DNA from: Actinostola sp. cb2023
Lineage: Eukaryota; Cnidaria; Anthozoa; Actiniaria; Actinostolidae
Direction: 5' to 3'
NCBI GenBank assembly: GCA_033675265.1
Contig: JAUJYZ010000985.1
Coordinates: forward strand, 34,489-98,488
Length of the DNA stretch: 64,000 nt
The notes beneath the pieces were generated by a model. It did not search any database. It was given only the letters and a program-made list of their open reading frames with translations, and had not been told where the DNA came from. Of the stretch, positions 28,525-39,189 are shown piece after piece (within the stretch, counting starts at the first letter, position 1; every line of letters starts with the position of its first letter). Both the position numbers and the translations under genes were made by a program.

Positions 28525-28825
28525 AATTACTTTTTCGTTGATATTCTGACAAGTATTCCAGTTCAAAACTCAAACATTTATAATATTTTCTCTTAGAGTT
28601 TGGATCATTTACTATCGCATCTAAGCCGGTTTAGTTAGCTTAGCGGTAAACTAGCTCGTGGAAATGTTGTCAAACGACGCGACGATTTGTTTTGGCGCGT
28701 GTTAGCCAATCATGTAACGTATATCTACTATAACTAGCTGGCTGGCCGTCATCTGAAAAGTTTGTGTCCCCGAATGTACCGGAAGTGACGTCATAGAAAT
28801 AACGATGCATTAATTAATTTATTAC

Positions 28826-29014
28826 CTGAATGACGAGGGTCAAAGTGCCTGTGTACAAATGCTATGACGTAGATATCGTAGTTGAAGTTCTCACAGAAAT
28901 GTCTCAAATCTCTCTCGTAGTTCCATCGGCCAAACTTCGGCCCTGCGGAGTTCTCACGGTCCCCAGTAACCAACGAGAAGTTGACGATTGAGCAGCGAGC
29001 GTTTATCGATTTGT
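28826..29014 (-). CDS. Candidate host exon, possibly caspase-like p20 region
   Basis: On the minus strand a 189-base segment is bounded by a CTTCTAG acceptor and a CAG|GTAATA donor and is open in one frame: ...NARCSIVNFSLVTGDRENS... GRWNYERDLRHFCENFNYDI... FVHRHFDPRHSG. The codon-like GC bias contrasts with its flanks. The order of a hydrophobic strand ending NF, an R/G-rich loop and a D/E-L-x-x-F-x-x-x-x-Y-D helix recalls the start of caspase p20 domains, but the catalytic His and Cys would lie in exons not identified here. The family call is weak; exon status is moderate. Confidence 0.4.
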
Positions 29015-29083
29015 CTAGAAGTTGGAGATAGTCGGGCTTGTTTTAGGAAAATGATACAAGGGAACGAGGCTTATCAGCTCAAT

Positions 29084-29266
29084 ATATCAAGGACCGCGGA
29101 AAGGGGTGGGGGGATTGGGCTCTGGGGGCTGTAGTCCTTTCAATAACGGCAAGCTTCCCATACATTTTCTATAACAAAATCAGCCATATATTGTCATAGG
29201 TTTTGAAGGCCTCAGTCCCCCCACCCCCCTCCCCAATATGAAACTCGCTCCGTGGTCCCTGAATAT
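29084..29266. mobile_element. MITE-like element, ~180 bp
   Basis: ATATCAAGGACCGCGG pairs with CCGTGGTCCCTGAATAT, and G-rich TGGGGGGATTGGG with C-rich CCCCCCTCCCCA inside. Confidence 0.7.
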
Positions 29267-29625
29267 CAGTTTGATTTATTGAACGAAGGAGATTCAGAAA
29301 CGTGGATTGTGAATCGTGTACTGCTTTCATTGTTGGCAACAAAAAATTCAGGAATATAAGTCTGCCAAAAAAAAAAATGCACACCCAGGCAATGGAAAAT
29401 TCACGGTGAATGATAGCTCTATCCAACGGATAAAATATATTGGATAACTGCATCAGTTTTATCCGTTGGCACAATTGTCTCTTCGACAACACTAAATGGC
29501 CCTTAATTTGTAGCTGGGAATAAGGATAGAAGACATCCTTCGAATTTGTTTACACGCCCATTACATCACACCAAGTACAGGTAGTGTCTTTTAAGAATAG
29601 CCAAACAAAGCGAAACCTGGATTTT

Positions 29626-29866
29626 TGAAGAACGAACGAACGAAAAAATGATTGATTGAATGAATAAATGAATGAATGAATGGATGAATGAATGAATATG
29701 TGAACGAAAGATTGAACGAATGAATGAACGAACGAACGAACGAACGAACGAATGAATGAATGAACGAATGAACGAATGAACGAACGAACGAACGAACGAA
29801 CGAACGAATGAACGAATGAACGAATGAACGAATGAACGAATGAACGAATGAACGAATGAAACCAAC
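29626..29866. repeat. GAAY tetranucleotide microsatellite
   Basis: GAAC and GAAT repeats for about 240 bp. Serine/phenylalanine/arginine-rich open frames on the minus strand are by-products. Confidence 0.95.
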
Positions 29867-30149
29867 GAATAATGAATGAGAAGAAACTAAATTCATTATC
29901 AGTAAAAATATCAAAGATACCAAACACATATTCCGCAACTCATCAGAGTTGAATGATACTTTCCTATCACTGATGTCTATATATCAAGTAAACATTCAAG
30001 TAAGATCATACCGTTCTTTGATCTCACATACGCTATTGTATCAGCTGAAATGTGTCGCTGAGAGCAACAGTAGTGTTCTGCAAACAATATTTCCAAATAA
30101 ATACTTTCGCTTTATTCAGCTGTAGCGCCTCGCTTGTGGCGCCACAGGA

Positions 30150-30207
30150 AGCCCAACATTGCTATAAAAAAATGAAAATAAATAAAATAAATAGCCCAAC
30201 ATTGCTA
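30150..30207. mobile_element. Minimal A-rich insertion with 15 bp target duplication
   Basis: AGCCCAACATTGCTA occurs at 30150-30164 and 30193-30207 around 28 bases of TAAAAAAATGAAAATAAATA-type sequence. This is what an almost completely 5'-truncated LINE-mediated insertion would leave. Confidence 0.6.
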
Positions 30208-30682
30208 ATGCTCACCATGCGGACGATAATATATTCTAGAAAAACCTTTACCCGCTCGCTCGTTAAAAAAACACTCATATTATTATATATAATGCGCTTT
30301 CTTATTTTTTTTATTTCTTATTTATTTTTCCGTTGTACACAAAATGCGAAGTATTTGATCGTATCGAGTTTCAAGATTACGCAGCAGATAATGTCGCTGT
30401 GCTTGCTGCATGACTGCCGTCACGCCGTTTAAAAGGTATCGGACAATAAAATGAAACACATTTCTGAGAAATATAATGATTGAAGTTTATTTTATTCCAC
30501 GTTTGAAACATTCAGAAGGAAAAGGAATCGTAAAAATCGTACTTCAAAACTTCATCAAAGCAAATAGGCCGTCATCAACGCCACGGACTGAGCAAGGTCA
30601 ATGTACGAAATTCGGGGATAATTTTGAACGTAACACTTTTATGTATCCAACTTGAAGGAAAGAAACGCTCCTCTCACATATG

Positions 30683-30943
30683 TCACACACGCTGTTCGTC
30701 ATTGTGAAGAGTTTCGGAATGATTTTTGGACACATTGAAGGCATGAAATTTGTAGGCAGAGACAGCAGCTTCGTCGAGCTTCGTCACATCATAGTCTGAA
30801 TCGACTGGATGTTTAAAAAATACGAAGTTCGGGAATGATTTTGGAGTCCTTTTATTTGACCGACTTTCCTCTGCGACAACGAACAAACGAAAGACGTCAT
30901 CAGAACCATCTGACCATGAATATGCAACCTCAAGTCGTCCCAA
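30683..30943 (-). CDS. Possible terminal coding segment of an unknown gene
   Basis: An 87-codon stretch on the minus strand ends in TGA and shows coding-like composition (VAYSWSDGSDDVFRLFVVAE, SFPNFVFFKHPVDSDYDV), and extends in frame ~45 bases upstream past 30943. There is no ATG at its start, so it would be a last exon. No family is recognised and no upstream exon is seen. It could be a decayed transposon or chance. Confidence 0.3.
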   Translation of the reverse strand: MGRLEVAYSWSDGSDDVFRLFVVAEESRSNKRTPKSFPNFVFFKHPVDSDYDVTKLDEAAVSAYKFHAFNVSKNHSETLHNDEQRV

Positions 30944-31347
30944 GTACGTACTGCAGACGAACCTCGACGATGTGGAGATCTTTATCTATGCTCACCGACA
31001 CATAGTCTCCCTCGTCACGCAACTGTCATTGTCATAATGCCCGAGTATACGCTCGTTGAGCCGTCTTGTTTTTAAAACATGGGACGAAGCCAAAAGCTAA
31101 AATAGTAGAATAAATTAAAAAGGGAAAAGAATAAGAAGAATAAAAGAAACAATAAAATACGTATTGCGCACTCTACCGCAGGAAACCCATCAAAATAAGA
31201 CACGCGCATACAAATATATATATTTTATTAATTATAAGTAGCGTCAGAAGCAATGGTTGGGCTGCCTGTTTACGTGTTGATGTTGAATAAAATTGTTGAC
31301 AAAAACCAATTGTCATGTTGACAATTATTTTTAAAGTGGTGAATATT

Positions 31348-31706
31348 AATGAGGGTTCATCATGTAATTTCAAAACTCATAGGACGAAGAAATGATTATC
31401 ATAGCTGGAAAGAGCTCGTTGAAATTAGTAAAAATGTGAAGTTTGGAAAAGATCGCTTCACAAATTGCGAAGATATGAAATTTCAAAATTCGAAAACCTT
31501 TGTCATGTTGGAGGCAAAAAGTTGCCTCCAAGCGTAATTTCCAAAGGTTTTCATATAAAATGTCGATTTTTGAAAATTCATATCTTCGCAATTTGTGAAG
31601 CGATGTTTTCCAAACTTCACATTTTTACTAATTTGAACGAGCTCTTTCCAGCTATGATAATCATTTTTGTCCTATGAGTTTTGAAATTACATGATAAACC
31701 CTCATT
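31348..31706. mobile_element. Foldback element, family A copy 2
   Basis: AATGAGGGTT.CATCATGTAATTTC and its reverse complement start ~160 bp arms. The centre is TTGGAGGCAAAAAGTTGCC followed by TCCAAGCG. It shares TCATAGCTGGAAAGAGC, ATTAGTAAAA and the centre with 21680-22076 but differs in the outer arms. Confidence 0.85.
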
Positions 31707-31820
31707 GTATTGTGTAATTGTGTACCATTCTACCGACAATAGACCCCGGAGTGTTGGGACTCCTGTGGTAAAAATTGAGTAAGCACGTCGTTGGGACAGC
31801 GGATTTCCAATGAAGTCAAA

Positions 31821-34800
31821 ATGGCGGACGATGTTTGCTATGTTTTGCGAATGGCTGTGCTTTCTCGTTCAATCGTGTTGCTTCTCCAGGTATTTCGAGT
31901 ATTATATCATTTCAGATGGCATTGGACTATAACTCAGTACAATTCTAACTCATCAAAATATTGATTACTAAAATATTTCGGTTCTTATTTTGCGTTTTAG
32001 TTCGTCGTCAACAATGTCATCAGAGACTATGACACATCGTCTTCTATAGGAACAAACAACAACAAACTCTTCGACAAACCTCTACACTTTGTTTTACAAG
32101 GCTTCAGTAATTGGGATTCAATGTACTTTCTTCAGATCGCTAAAGATGGCTATCAATATGAGCAATACATGGCATTCTTTCCACTCTACCCATTACTTAT
32201 AAGATTCCTCTCTAGCCCTGTGGACGTCATCTTTGGGCAGTTTATTAGCTATACCAGCATCTTGCTTCTGATTGGTTGGAGTATCTCTTGTGTTTGCTTC
32301 ATATTAGCTGCCGTTGTTTTTTACAAATTAACTCTGTTGGTGTTCCAGGATACGCGTATTGCTTTATTCTCGTCTGTACTATTCTGTATAAATCCTGCTA
32401 GTGTCTTCATGTGTAGTGTTTACACAGAAAGTATATTTGCATGCTGCTTATTCGCCGGGCTTTACCTCTTGGCAAAATCAAGCGATTTTAGTTATACTTT
32501 ATTAGCTTCAGTTGCATTTGCTTTTGGAAGTGCTTCAAGATCCAATGGGGTCATCTCATGTGGTTTTGTTACACACGTTCTTCTAAAGCAGCTACTGAGC
32601 TCACTATTTCATCAAATACAACCTGTGATTATCTTTCATCCAGGCTTACAAACATGGAAGCAAAGGCTTTCTATTATCATAAGTACATTTTATAAGCTTG
32701 TTGTATCCAATTTGATCATAGTGGCACCATTCTTCTTGTATCAGTATTATGGATATTTATTATACTGCCATGACACACAAGTGTTTATCCCGCCTTGGTG
32801 TGACAAGACCATTCCATTATCTTACTCGTATATTCAGGATCACTACTGGAATGTTGGTTTCTTGAGGTATTTTGAAGTTAAACAGATACCTAACTTTATT
32901 CTTGCCCTACCGATGGTCGTTCTGTGTTTGTCTGCTGTTGTGGAATACTTTCAAAGTAGACAGACTATTTTCATGGTGAAGACACTTGGACTGTGGCGAA
33001 ACAAAAATAATTCAAAGGAGGATCAAAGGTAATACACTTATGGGATAGAAATTGAGGGAAAGTTAAAGGGCTATAAAGATACCCATAAAGTTCTTCTGAG
33101 CGTCAGCCCTAGAAGAAAGGACAGGTCTTCGTGTACATGTAGCTGCACAATAGTTCTGGCTATTGTTCTATTGTCGTTCTATGTATTGTTTTCACATAAA
33201 GAACAATAGCCAGGACATTTTGTGCAGCCTACATGAAGACCTTGCCAGAAAGAAAGGAGAAAGAGAACAAATATCTGACCCAAAAGTTACAAAAATAAAC
33301 AGGGTTAATTGCATGAATAATCTTTATTATTATATAGCCCAGATACTACGAGCGCTCTTATTGGTCAATTAGCATGCCCAGAAAAGTAAGGAAAAGCTAT
33401 ATAATATAATAAATATCTTCACTTGCTCGGTCTGTACAGGAAGTTATGGATCCTCGTTTCCCCCCACTTTCTATGACATATGGCCGTGGGAAAATACATG
33501 GCATGTATGTCCCAATAGCATCACTCTCATACTCAGCATTGAAGGGCTCTATATACAATAACAATGTAAACCACCCATGATCCAAATCCAAATTCTTCCT
33601 TGGAATTCAAAGATTTGAATTTGTTTTTGATCAGTGAGACCCCAGAGAATCATGGGAATCACTTCACGTCATTCACTATTTAAGTAATTCATGTTGACAT
33701 CCCTAATTAGTCGGGCTTCCTGCGGAAGCAGGCTGGTTCAATGTTGTCATTGACCTCAAATTGCCAATCACGCACCGAGCGACCAAACACTGTTTTAATC
33801 GCACTAAGGCCTAGTTCAAATGCCATACTTTCCAAGAACCGTTCTTAGTTACTTCAAAAGAAGCAGCCTCATTATCTATTGTTTTAAATGAGAATGGCTC
33901 ATGATTAACACAGCGTCTGAACTTGGTCTAAGATATCTGTATTTAGTTCAAATAGGCTACATATGCTAGTAGAGTGTCTAAGTTTTCATGCTATACATGT
34001 ACATCATTTGCAAGATGTTAATGAAGAATATGGTTTCAAGTACTATGTACACTGTAAAAACTCAAGGGGATTAGCTGTCAAACTATGTAGTTTAACTATG
34101 TATGTCAGTGTTTATCAGTCATTGAAAAGACAGACTGTGTAGAATAAAACATGAATACATGTACTGTATAAAAAGCCCCTAAATTTACTGTTATTTTAAT
34201 GTTTTGGACATTATATACCTTCATTGAAGTAAAATAATGGATTTCAGTGTATCCAAATCAAGTCTGTTATCATCACAGGGAGCCCAAGCTCATTATCTGT
34301 GAAGACCGTTGTTTAATTTGCATATTTACAGTAAATGTTTTTCACGAAAATACGCTCTAATGGCGCTGAAACGCCGTCACAGCATCGAAAGTAGTAAGAA
34401 CAACACATTAGTGAAAAAAAAAAGTTTTATTATTTACAAAAAATCTTGAAATACGGAGGGATGTTTTAAAGCCACATACATTTACTGTAAATATGCAAAT
34501 TAAACAACGGTCTTCACAGATAATTAGCTTGGGCTCCTTGTGTTATCATATTGCGAACTGTTTCTCTAACTTATCTCATTTCAGTTGTGGCAAATCCAGC
34601 CAGGAAAACTTGGAAAGTGGAACTGAGTTCCATTCACCTGATATCTTTGTTTATATTGTACATTTATTATTCCTAACAGTATTTGCTGTGACCTCTATAC
34701 ATGTGCAGGTATGTACCCCTCCCCTCTCCCCTCCCCCAATTCCTCCACTCCCGTTTCCCTCCTCACCACCCACACCAGTCCCCCTGCCCCCTTCCCATTC

Positions 34801-35992
34801 CCCGTACTCGGTTGTCTGCCTGTCTATACAGGGGCGGATACAGGGGGAGGGTTCTGGGGGTTGCAACCCCCCCTATGGATATTTTTTTAATACCGCTTGT
34901 ATAGATATGTCTGTCCGTAGGTCTCTCTTGCACTTTCAGCTCTCTCCCTCGTAAGAATAATATCATTCATTCATACTGTTTACACGACCGTTCGACTTCG
35001 AGGCCGGTTTGACTGATAACAGAAAGAACCTGCCGTTTTTAGCGTCAAAAACGTATGTGAAGCCTTCATACTTGTAAGCTCACCCAAGAAGACTCTTCCA
35101 AGCATCTTTGTTGGATGTCCAATAAACTCAAAATTTTACTGAAAATTGAGTTTTGTTGTAGTAAAACAACTCCAGATCTCTAAAAATGTCATTTTAGAGC
35201 TTGTAGATTTCAAAATTTTCTGGCGGAGCATGCCCCCAACCTCCCTAGATGTTCGCGGCTATGCCGCTCACACAACACAACGGCCGCAACACAACCCCCT
35301 GTTTGACAAAAACCTGGGTCCGCCCCTGCTATATTGACAGACTAACTGACTGACTGAATTTGTGGATGAATGAATAAATGAATGAACAAACGAATGAATG
35401 AACAAATGAATGAACAAACAAACAAAAAATGAATGAATGAATGAACGAACAAATGAATGAACGAACAAATGAATGAACGAACAAATGAATGGAGGAACGA
35501 AGAACAAATGAATGAATGAACGAACAAAGAAAAAACGAATGAATGAATGAACGAATGAGAATGAAGGGACGAAGAACAAATGAATGAATGAACGAACAAA
35601 GGAAAAATGAACGAATGAATGAATGAGAATGAATGAATGAAGTATCGAAGAACAAATGAATGAACAAAAAAATGAACGAATGAGAATGAATGAAGGAACG
35701 AAGAACAAATGAATGAATGAGAATGAATGAATAAATGAGAATGAATGGAGGAAGGAACGAATGAATGACTGACTTATTTCTCATCAGACTATATATAACA
35801 ACTTCACATTTTCTTATTCTGCAGGTATTAACTCGGATGATTGCATCGTCCTCCCCTGTTGTCTACTGGTATACAGCACACCTGTTAGTAAAGCAAACTT
35901 ACTCTGGTTGTACAAGACTTGTTTTAGGATATTTTCTCTCATACTTTGCTATTGGAGTTATTTTACATTGTAACTTCTACCCATGGACTTAA
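31821..35992 (+). CDS. PIGV: GPI mannosyltransferase 2 (PIG-V), four exons, ~462 aa
   Basis: PIG-V adds the second mannose to the GPI anchor precursor in the ER membrane. Exons: 31821-31889, 32001-33028, 34585-34708 and 35825-35992, all with GT-AG introns and compatible phases (0, 2, 0). Family hallmarks: a GFSNWDSMYFLQIAKDGY motif, with the lumenal catalytic-loop aspartate after NW; FFPLYPL; GSASRSNG; PPWCDK; SYIQDHYWNVGFLRYFEVKQ; and the C-terminal end ILGYF-type ...LHCNFYPWT followed by TAA. Ten or so membrane helices fill the length, which is close to the human protein (~493 aa). No frame damage, so likely functional. Introns 2 and 3 carry four repeat elements. The start ATG gives a short hydrophobic leader (MADDVCYVLRMAVLSRSIV). 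Confidence 0.95.
33115..33254. mobile_element. MITE-like inverted repeat in PIGV intron 2
   Basis: GACAGGTCTTCGTGTACATG..CTGCACAA pairs with TTGTGCAGCCTACATGAAGACCTTG. An inner GGCTATTGTTC / GAACAATAGCC stem is perfect. Confidence 0.75.
34279..34537. mobile_element. TIR element in PIGV intron 2, ~60 bp termini
   Basis: GGAGCCCAAGCTCATTATCT..GTGAAGACCGTTGTTTAA..TTTACAGTAAATGT is repeated inverted at 34478-34537 with one or two mismatches. The interior has GGCGCTGAAACGCC and poly-A but no gene. Its right end is 48 bases before exon 3. Confidence 0.85.
34829..35328. mobile_element. hAT-like non-autonomous element in PIGV intron 3
   Basis: The termini CAGGGGCGGATACAGG / CCTGGGTCCGCCCCTG are of the kind seen in hAT-type MITEs. 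CTATA flanks both ends. 500 bp, no transposase. Confidence 0.7.
35357..35768. repeat. GAAT/GAAC tetranucleotide microsatellite in PIGV intron 3
   Basis: About 400 bp of GAATGAAT, GAACAAAT and GAATGAGAAT permutations, ending ~55 bases before exon 4. Confidence 0.95.
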
Positions 35993-36129
35993 AAGACTAT
36001 AATAAAAGAGATTTCATGGTCATCAAGTGGGTTTATTAAACATTCTCTTCTTACTCATTTATTCCTTAAAACATGTTAATTAACTTTAATGCTTTAATGC
36101 TATTTTTTTGCATATGAAGCGAATTTTTT

Positions 36130-36425
36130 TCTTTTGAAATTCGATTACATATGAAGTGAACAGTGGGATGTTTTAGTATTTTGTGTTTTGGACTTTGCAT
36201 TTGCGAGTTATAAAGGTTTGAAATCGTGATATGCTAATTTGGTGACGTCATTAAGGCTGCACGTTGTAACTTATTTATATTTTTTCAAGCAGCACTCTTC
36301 TCTGAAATAGAAAAAAAGCTTAACATCATTTATATAAGGTATAGAAAACTTTTTGCCAGATTATAAAATGTCAATAATTTGCACTAGGGCGCTTTTGTAT
36401 AATAAATTGCAACCTTACTTCTTAC
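36130..36425. repeat. Family B element, single-arm copy
   Basis: It shares CAGTATTTTGTG-like, GCGAGTTATAAAGGTTTGAA and ATATGCTAATTTGGTGACGT, plus the loop segment AATGTCARTAATTTGCAC, with 22849-23306. The second arm is absent. Confidence 0.7.
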
Positions 36426-36457
36426 TCCAACCTTACTTATAACCGTACTCCCATATA

Positions 36458-36737
36458 CAGTCATTTGCAAAAATTCTGGCCGCTACGAAATATCAATATA
36501 TCAATATATCGGGTGCATTATGGGTAATTAAATAATAGAAAATTCCCCTAAAAGCGGGTTAACGCCAGCAAAGTTGGTAGAAATACTTAGTATAATGTTT
36601 ATTTTAGTCATACGTTTGTTGTTTGTAAATTTTGCTTCATTTAATAAGTTAGCAATCTCAAAATAGTATTATTTAATTACCCATAATGCACCCGATATAT
36701 TGCCTATCGTGGTGGCCATAATTTTTGCAAATGACTG
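36458..36737. mobile_element. Tc1/mariner-type MITE, 280 bp
   Basis: CAGTCATTTGCAAAAATT and its reverse complement are the exact ends, with TA on both sides (36456-36457 and 36738-36739). An inner pair (GGGTGCATTATGGGTAATTA / TAATTACCCATAATGCACCC) extends the arms. No transposase. Confidence 0.88.
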
Positions 36738-36756
36738 TATACGCTATATAGGTATT

Positions 36757-36965
36757 ATAGGTATGTGCCCCCAAATAGGGTATAGTATTTGAACATCCAG
36801 ATCCTTAAATGGGGTACCGTATTTTGCTTTTTCAAATAAAATATTCGATCTTTATTTAATTTGAGTACACTTTTTTATCAGTTTGACTAAAAAGGGTATT
36901 AATTTTCCAATTTGTCATCCTTATATAGGGTTAGGGTTTCGATATCCCGGGGGCACACCCCTATC
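36757..36965. mobile_element. MITE-like element, ~210 bp
   Basis: ATAGGTATGTGCCCCC pairs with GGGGGCACACCCCTAT at the ends. The interior has three degenerate AATAGGGTAT-type repeats. Confidence 0.7.
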
Positions 36966-37089
36966 CTAAATTTCCGTGAGTATCCCCCTCTGAACAGTGG
37001 GAGAAATATATATAAATAAATTATTATTATTATTTTACCAGCATAAATAATGCCTTTCAATAGGAAATGATCTATAAAACAATGTTATC

Positions 37090-37190
37090 AGATTTAAAAG
37101 GGAGAAAAAAAAGAAAAAAAAAATGTCATGATTGGGAGTCGAACTCGCGACCCCAAGTTTGAAATGAGCAAAGCATGCCGGGAAATTATT
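37090..37190 (-). repeat. Possible tRNA-derived SINE or tRNA pseudogene
   Basis: On the minus strand GGGGTCGCGAGTTCGACTCC contains a near-consensus Pol III B box (GAGTTCGACTCC). It is followed within 20 bases by a long T run that could terminate Pol III. No full cloverleaf or clear A box is seen. Confidence 0.35.
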
Positions 37191-37969
37191 CAAAAAACGA
37201 CCATACACCCAGACATTAATGCTGAGTCACCGTATGTTACGTATAGGATGAAGATTTCAGCCACATCCGCGCTATCGGCAGTACATCAATCAACTTAGCA
37301 TTCAAAGAGGGAGGGCGCAGTCGGATCCTAAGCCATCAAGAACTGTCCCTGCTAAGCCATTGAGCCCGCTTACTGATTTGGAAGACAAGTTTAGCTAGTC
37401 TATCCGAACAATGGTCATTGTTGTGCAAATTCGATGCCTGAAGTCCCGAGGGAAAGCGCACTCAACTAATGAGTGTTTATTGTCATATAACAAAGATCCT
37501 AATGAACTTGTTGTGTCTAATGATCTTGTAAAAAGACGCATGCCTTTCATTGTGTTACTATCATTCCCTAAGGCTTAGCTACTTATGAATTCTCTGATCG
37601 ATCAAACGAAATGTTCAGTCTTAATTTACCGCAGGTGTCGATCTCGAGATTTGGGCTCACGAACACTGCTTCGTATGAAAGACTCTTGCTCGGCTAGTCT
37701 ATAATCACAAGGTAAGATAAACTTTATCAGGATTTGTGCAATGAATCGAAATTGTCAGTTCTCTGTATCACTGACAACTTCAATGTCAACTGCAGTGATT
37801 TCCTCAACTTTGTACGAAGGGTTTGATTGCATTTCTGTTGCACTGTAATGGTTCAGTAGTAAACCTAAGTGTCATCCTTTTGAACCACGGGTAGTAAACC
37901 TTGTCATACTGTTGCATTGAAAAGGTTGTAGTAAACCTTGTTATCCTGTATTGACCTCACTACATACTC

Positions 37970-38202
37970 ATATACACCTATTTCAAAAAACGTTGGCATA
38001 TCTGAAATCTGAATCTGAATTCTGAATCTGTGACCTGAAAACACTCGTAGCCACACTATTCGCCAACGCAGGTCTTCGCCTAAAGGTCGTGTAGCCGGGC
38101 ATATTACAGTAATAGAAGATAAATCACAACTCATACCCACAATAATAATAAGATTTTAGATCCAGATTTCAGATGCCAACGTTTTTTGAAATAGGTGTAT
38201 AT
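37970..38202. mobile_element. MITE-like element, ~230 bp
   Basis: ATATACACCTATTTCAAAAA..ACGTTGGCATATCTGAAATCTG is inverted at 38158-38202 with few mismatches. No gene. Confidence 0.8.
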
Positions 38203-39006
38203 AACACAGGTCGTTCTTGACCAAAGAGCCCTCTAGAGAGTGAAGAATTACAATTATCATATATTTACAGTAGAGTTCGTTTCGCAAAAGATCTGTATCG
38301 CATCATTTCGCAAAAGATCATAAGCAGTCGATTACTCGCTATTGAAAAAATATATATTTATTCCGTGTCATACGATAGATTAAGGGATGAACGGGCGCTC
38401 TGTGTAGCGACGCACTCGTTTGTTGAAGAGAGCATTTTAAAAGTATCAAATGACAACTAGTCTTGTATGGAATAAATTTGGCCACAAATGTGACGTTTTT
38501 ATTCAACAACAAAACAATCGATATTTTAAAATCAGCTCTCTTCAGCAAAGGTGGGGGAATACACGCACCTGTTGAAGAGAACCAAATTTAAGTAAAACTA
38601 AAATGACTATATATGCACGGGCGGTAGTAAGGGGGAGGTGGTGGGAAAATTTTCTTTTCAGTGAAGAATTCTTGTACTTGATGAACCAATGTGACCGAGG
38701 AAAGGGGCGTGTGGTTGATAACGGAAAGTCCTTATATATAAACCGAGTTCCATATGTTCTAATCTCACGTGATTGGCTTGGCCAATCAGCAGGTTCTCAT
38801 ACCTCTCTCTTACAATTACATCAGATAGTTGGCCGGGGAACATAGCCAGCTAAGAACCTAAAAATCTCACCACGACCACCAAGGGGATTCTTAGGACCAC
38901 CTCCTAAGCAGTAGTATCCATCTGTTATACTATCGTGAGCTAATCCCGTTCCAGATCAGGGTCCAGATCATTATTATTATTATCAGGCTATCTATACTCT
39001 CTATTC

Positions 39007-39112
39007 AGGCGTCGGCCATCTTGGATTCAAAACAAGGCTTGGTACGCATCTCGTCCGCCGTTTTGAATCACGCGTACCAAGCCTCGTTTTGAATCCAACA
39101 TGGCGGACGCCT
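39007..39112. mobile_element. Foldback MITE, 40 bp arms
   Basis: AGGCGTCGGCCATCTTGGAT..TCAAAACAAGGCTTGGTACGC and its inverse, with two mismatches and a ~26 base loop. Confidence 0.85.
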
Positions 39113-39189
39113 TAATGCTGAACATCTTTACAAAGGCTGTATTTATTTATTTATTTATTATTTATTTATAGGCTGAAGAAAGGCTTTAT

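Larger units (their letters stand above)
29867..31347. other. Intergenic stretch, mostly featureless
   Basis: It holds a candidate minus-strand coding segment (30683-30943) and a 15 bp direct repeat around an A-rich insert (30150-30207). Nothing else is supported. Confidence 0.45.

Noticed and set aside
29550..29938. Serine/phenylalanine/arginine-rich proteins on the minus strand
   Set aside because: They are translations of a GAAY microsatellite; the same applies to 35268-35784.
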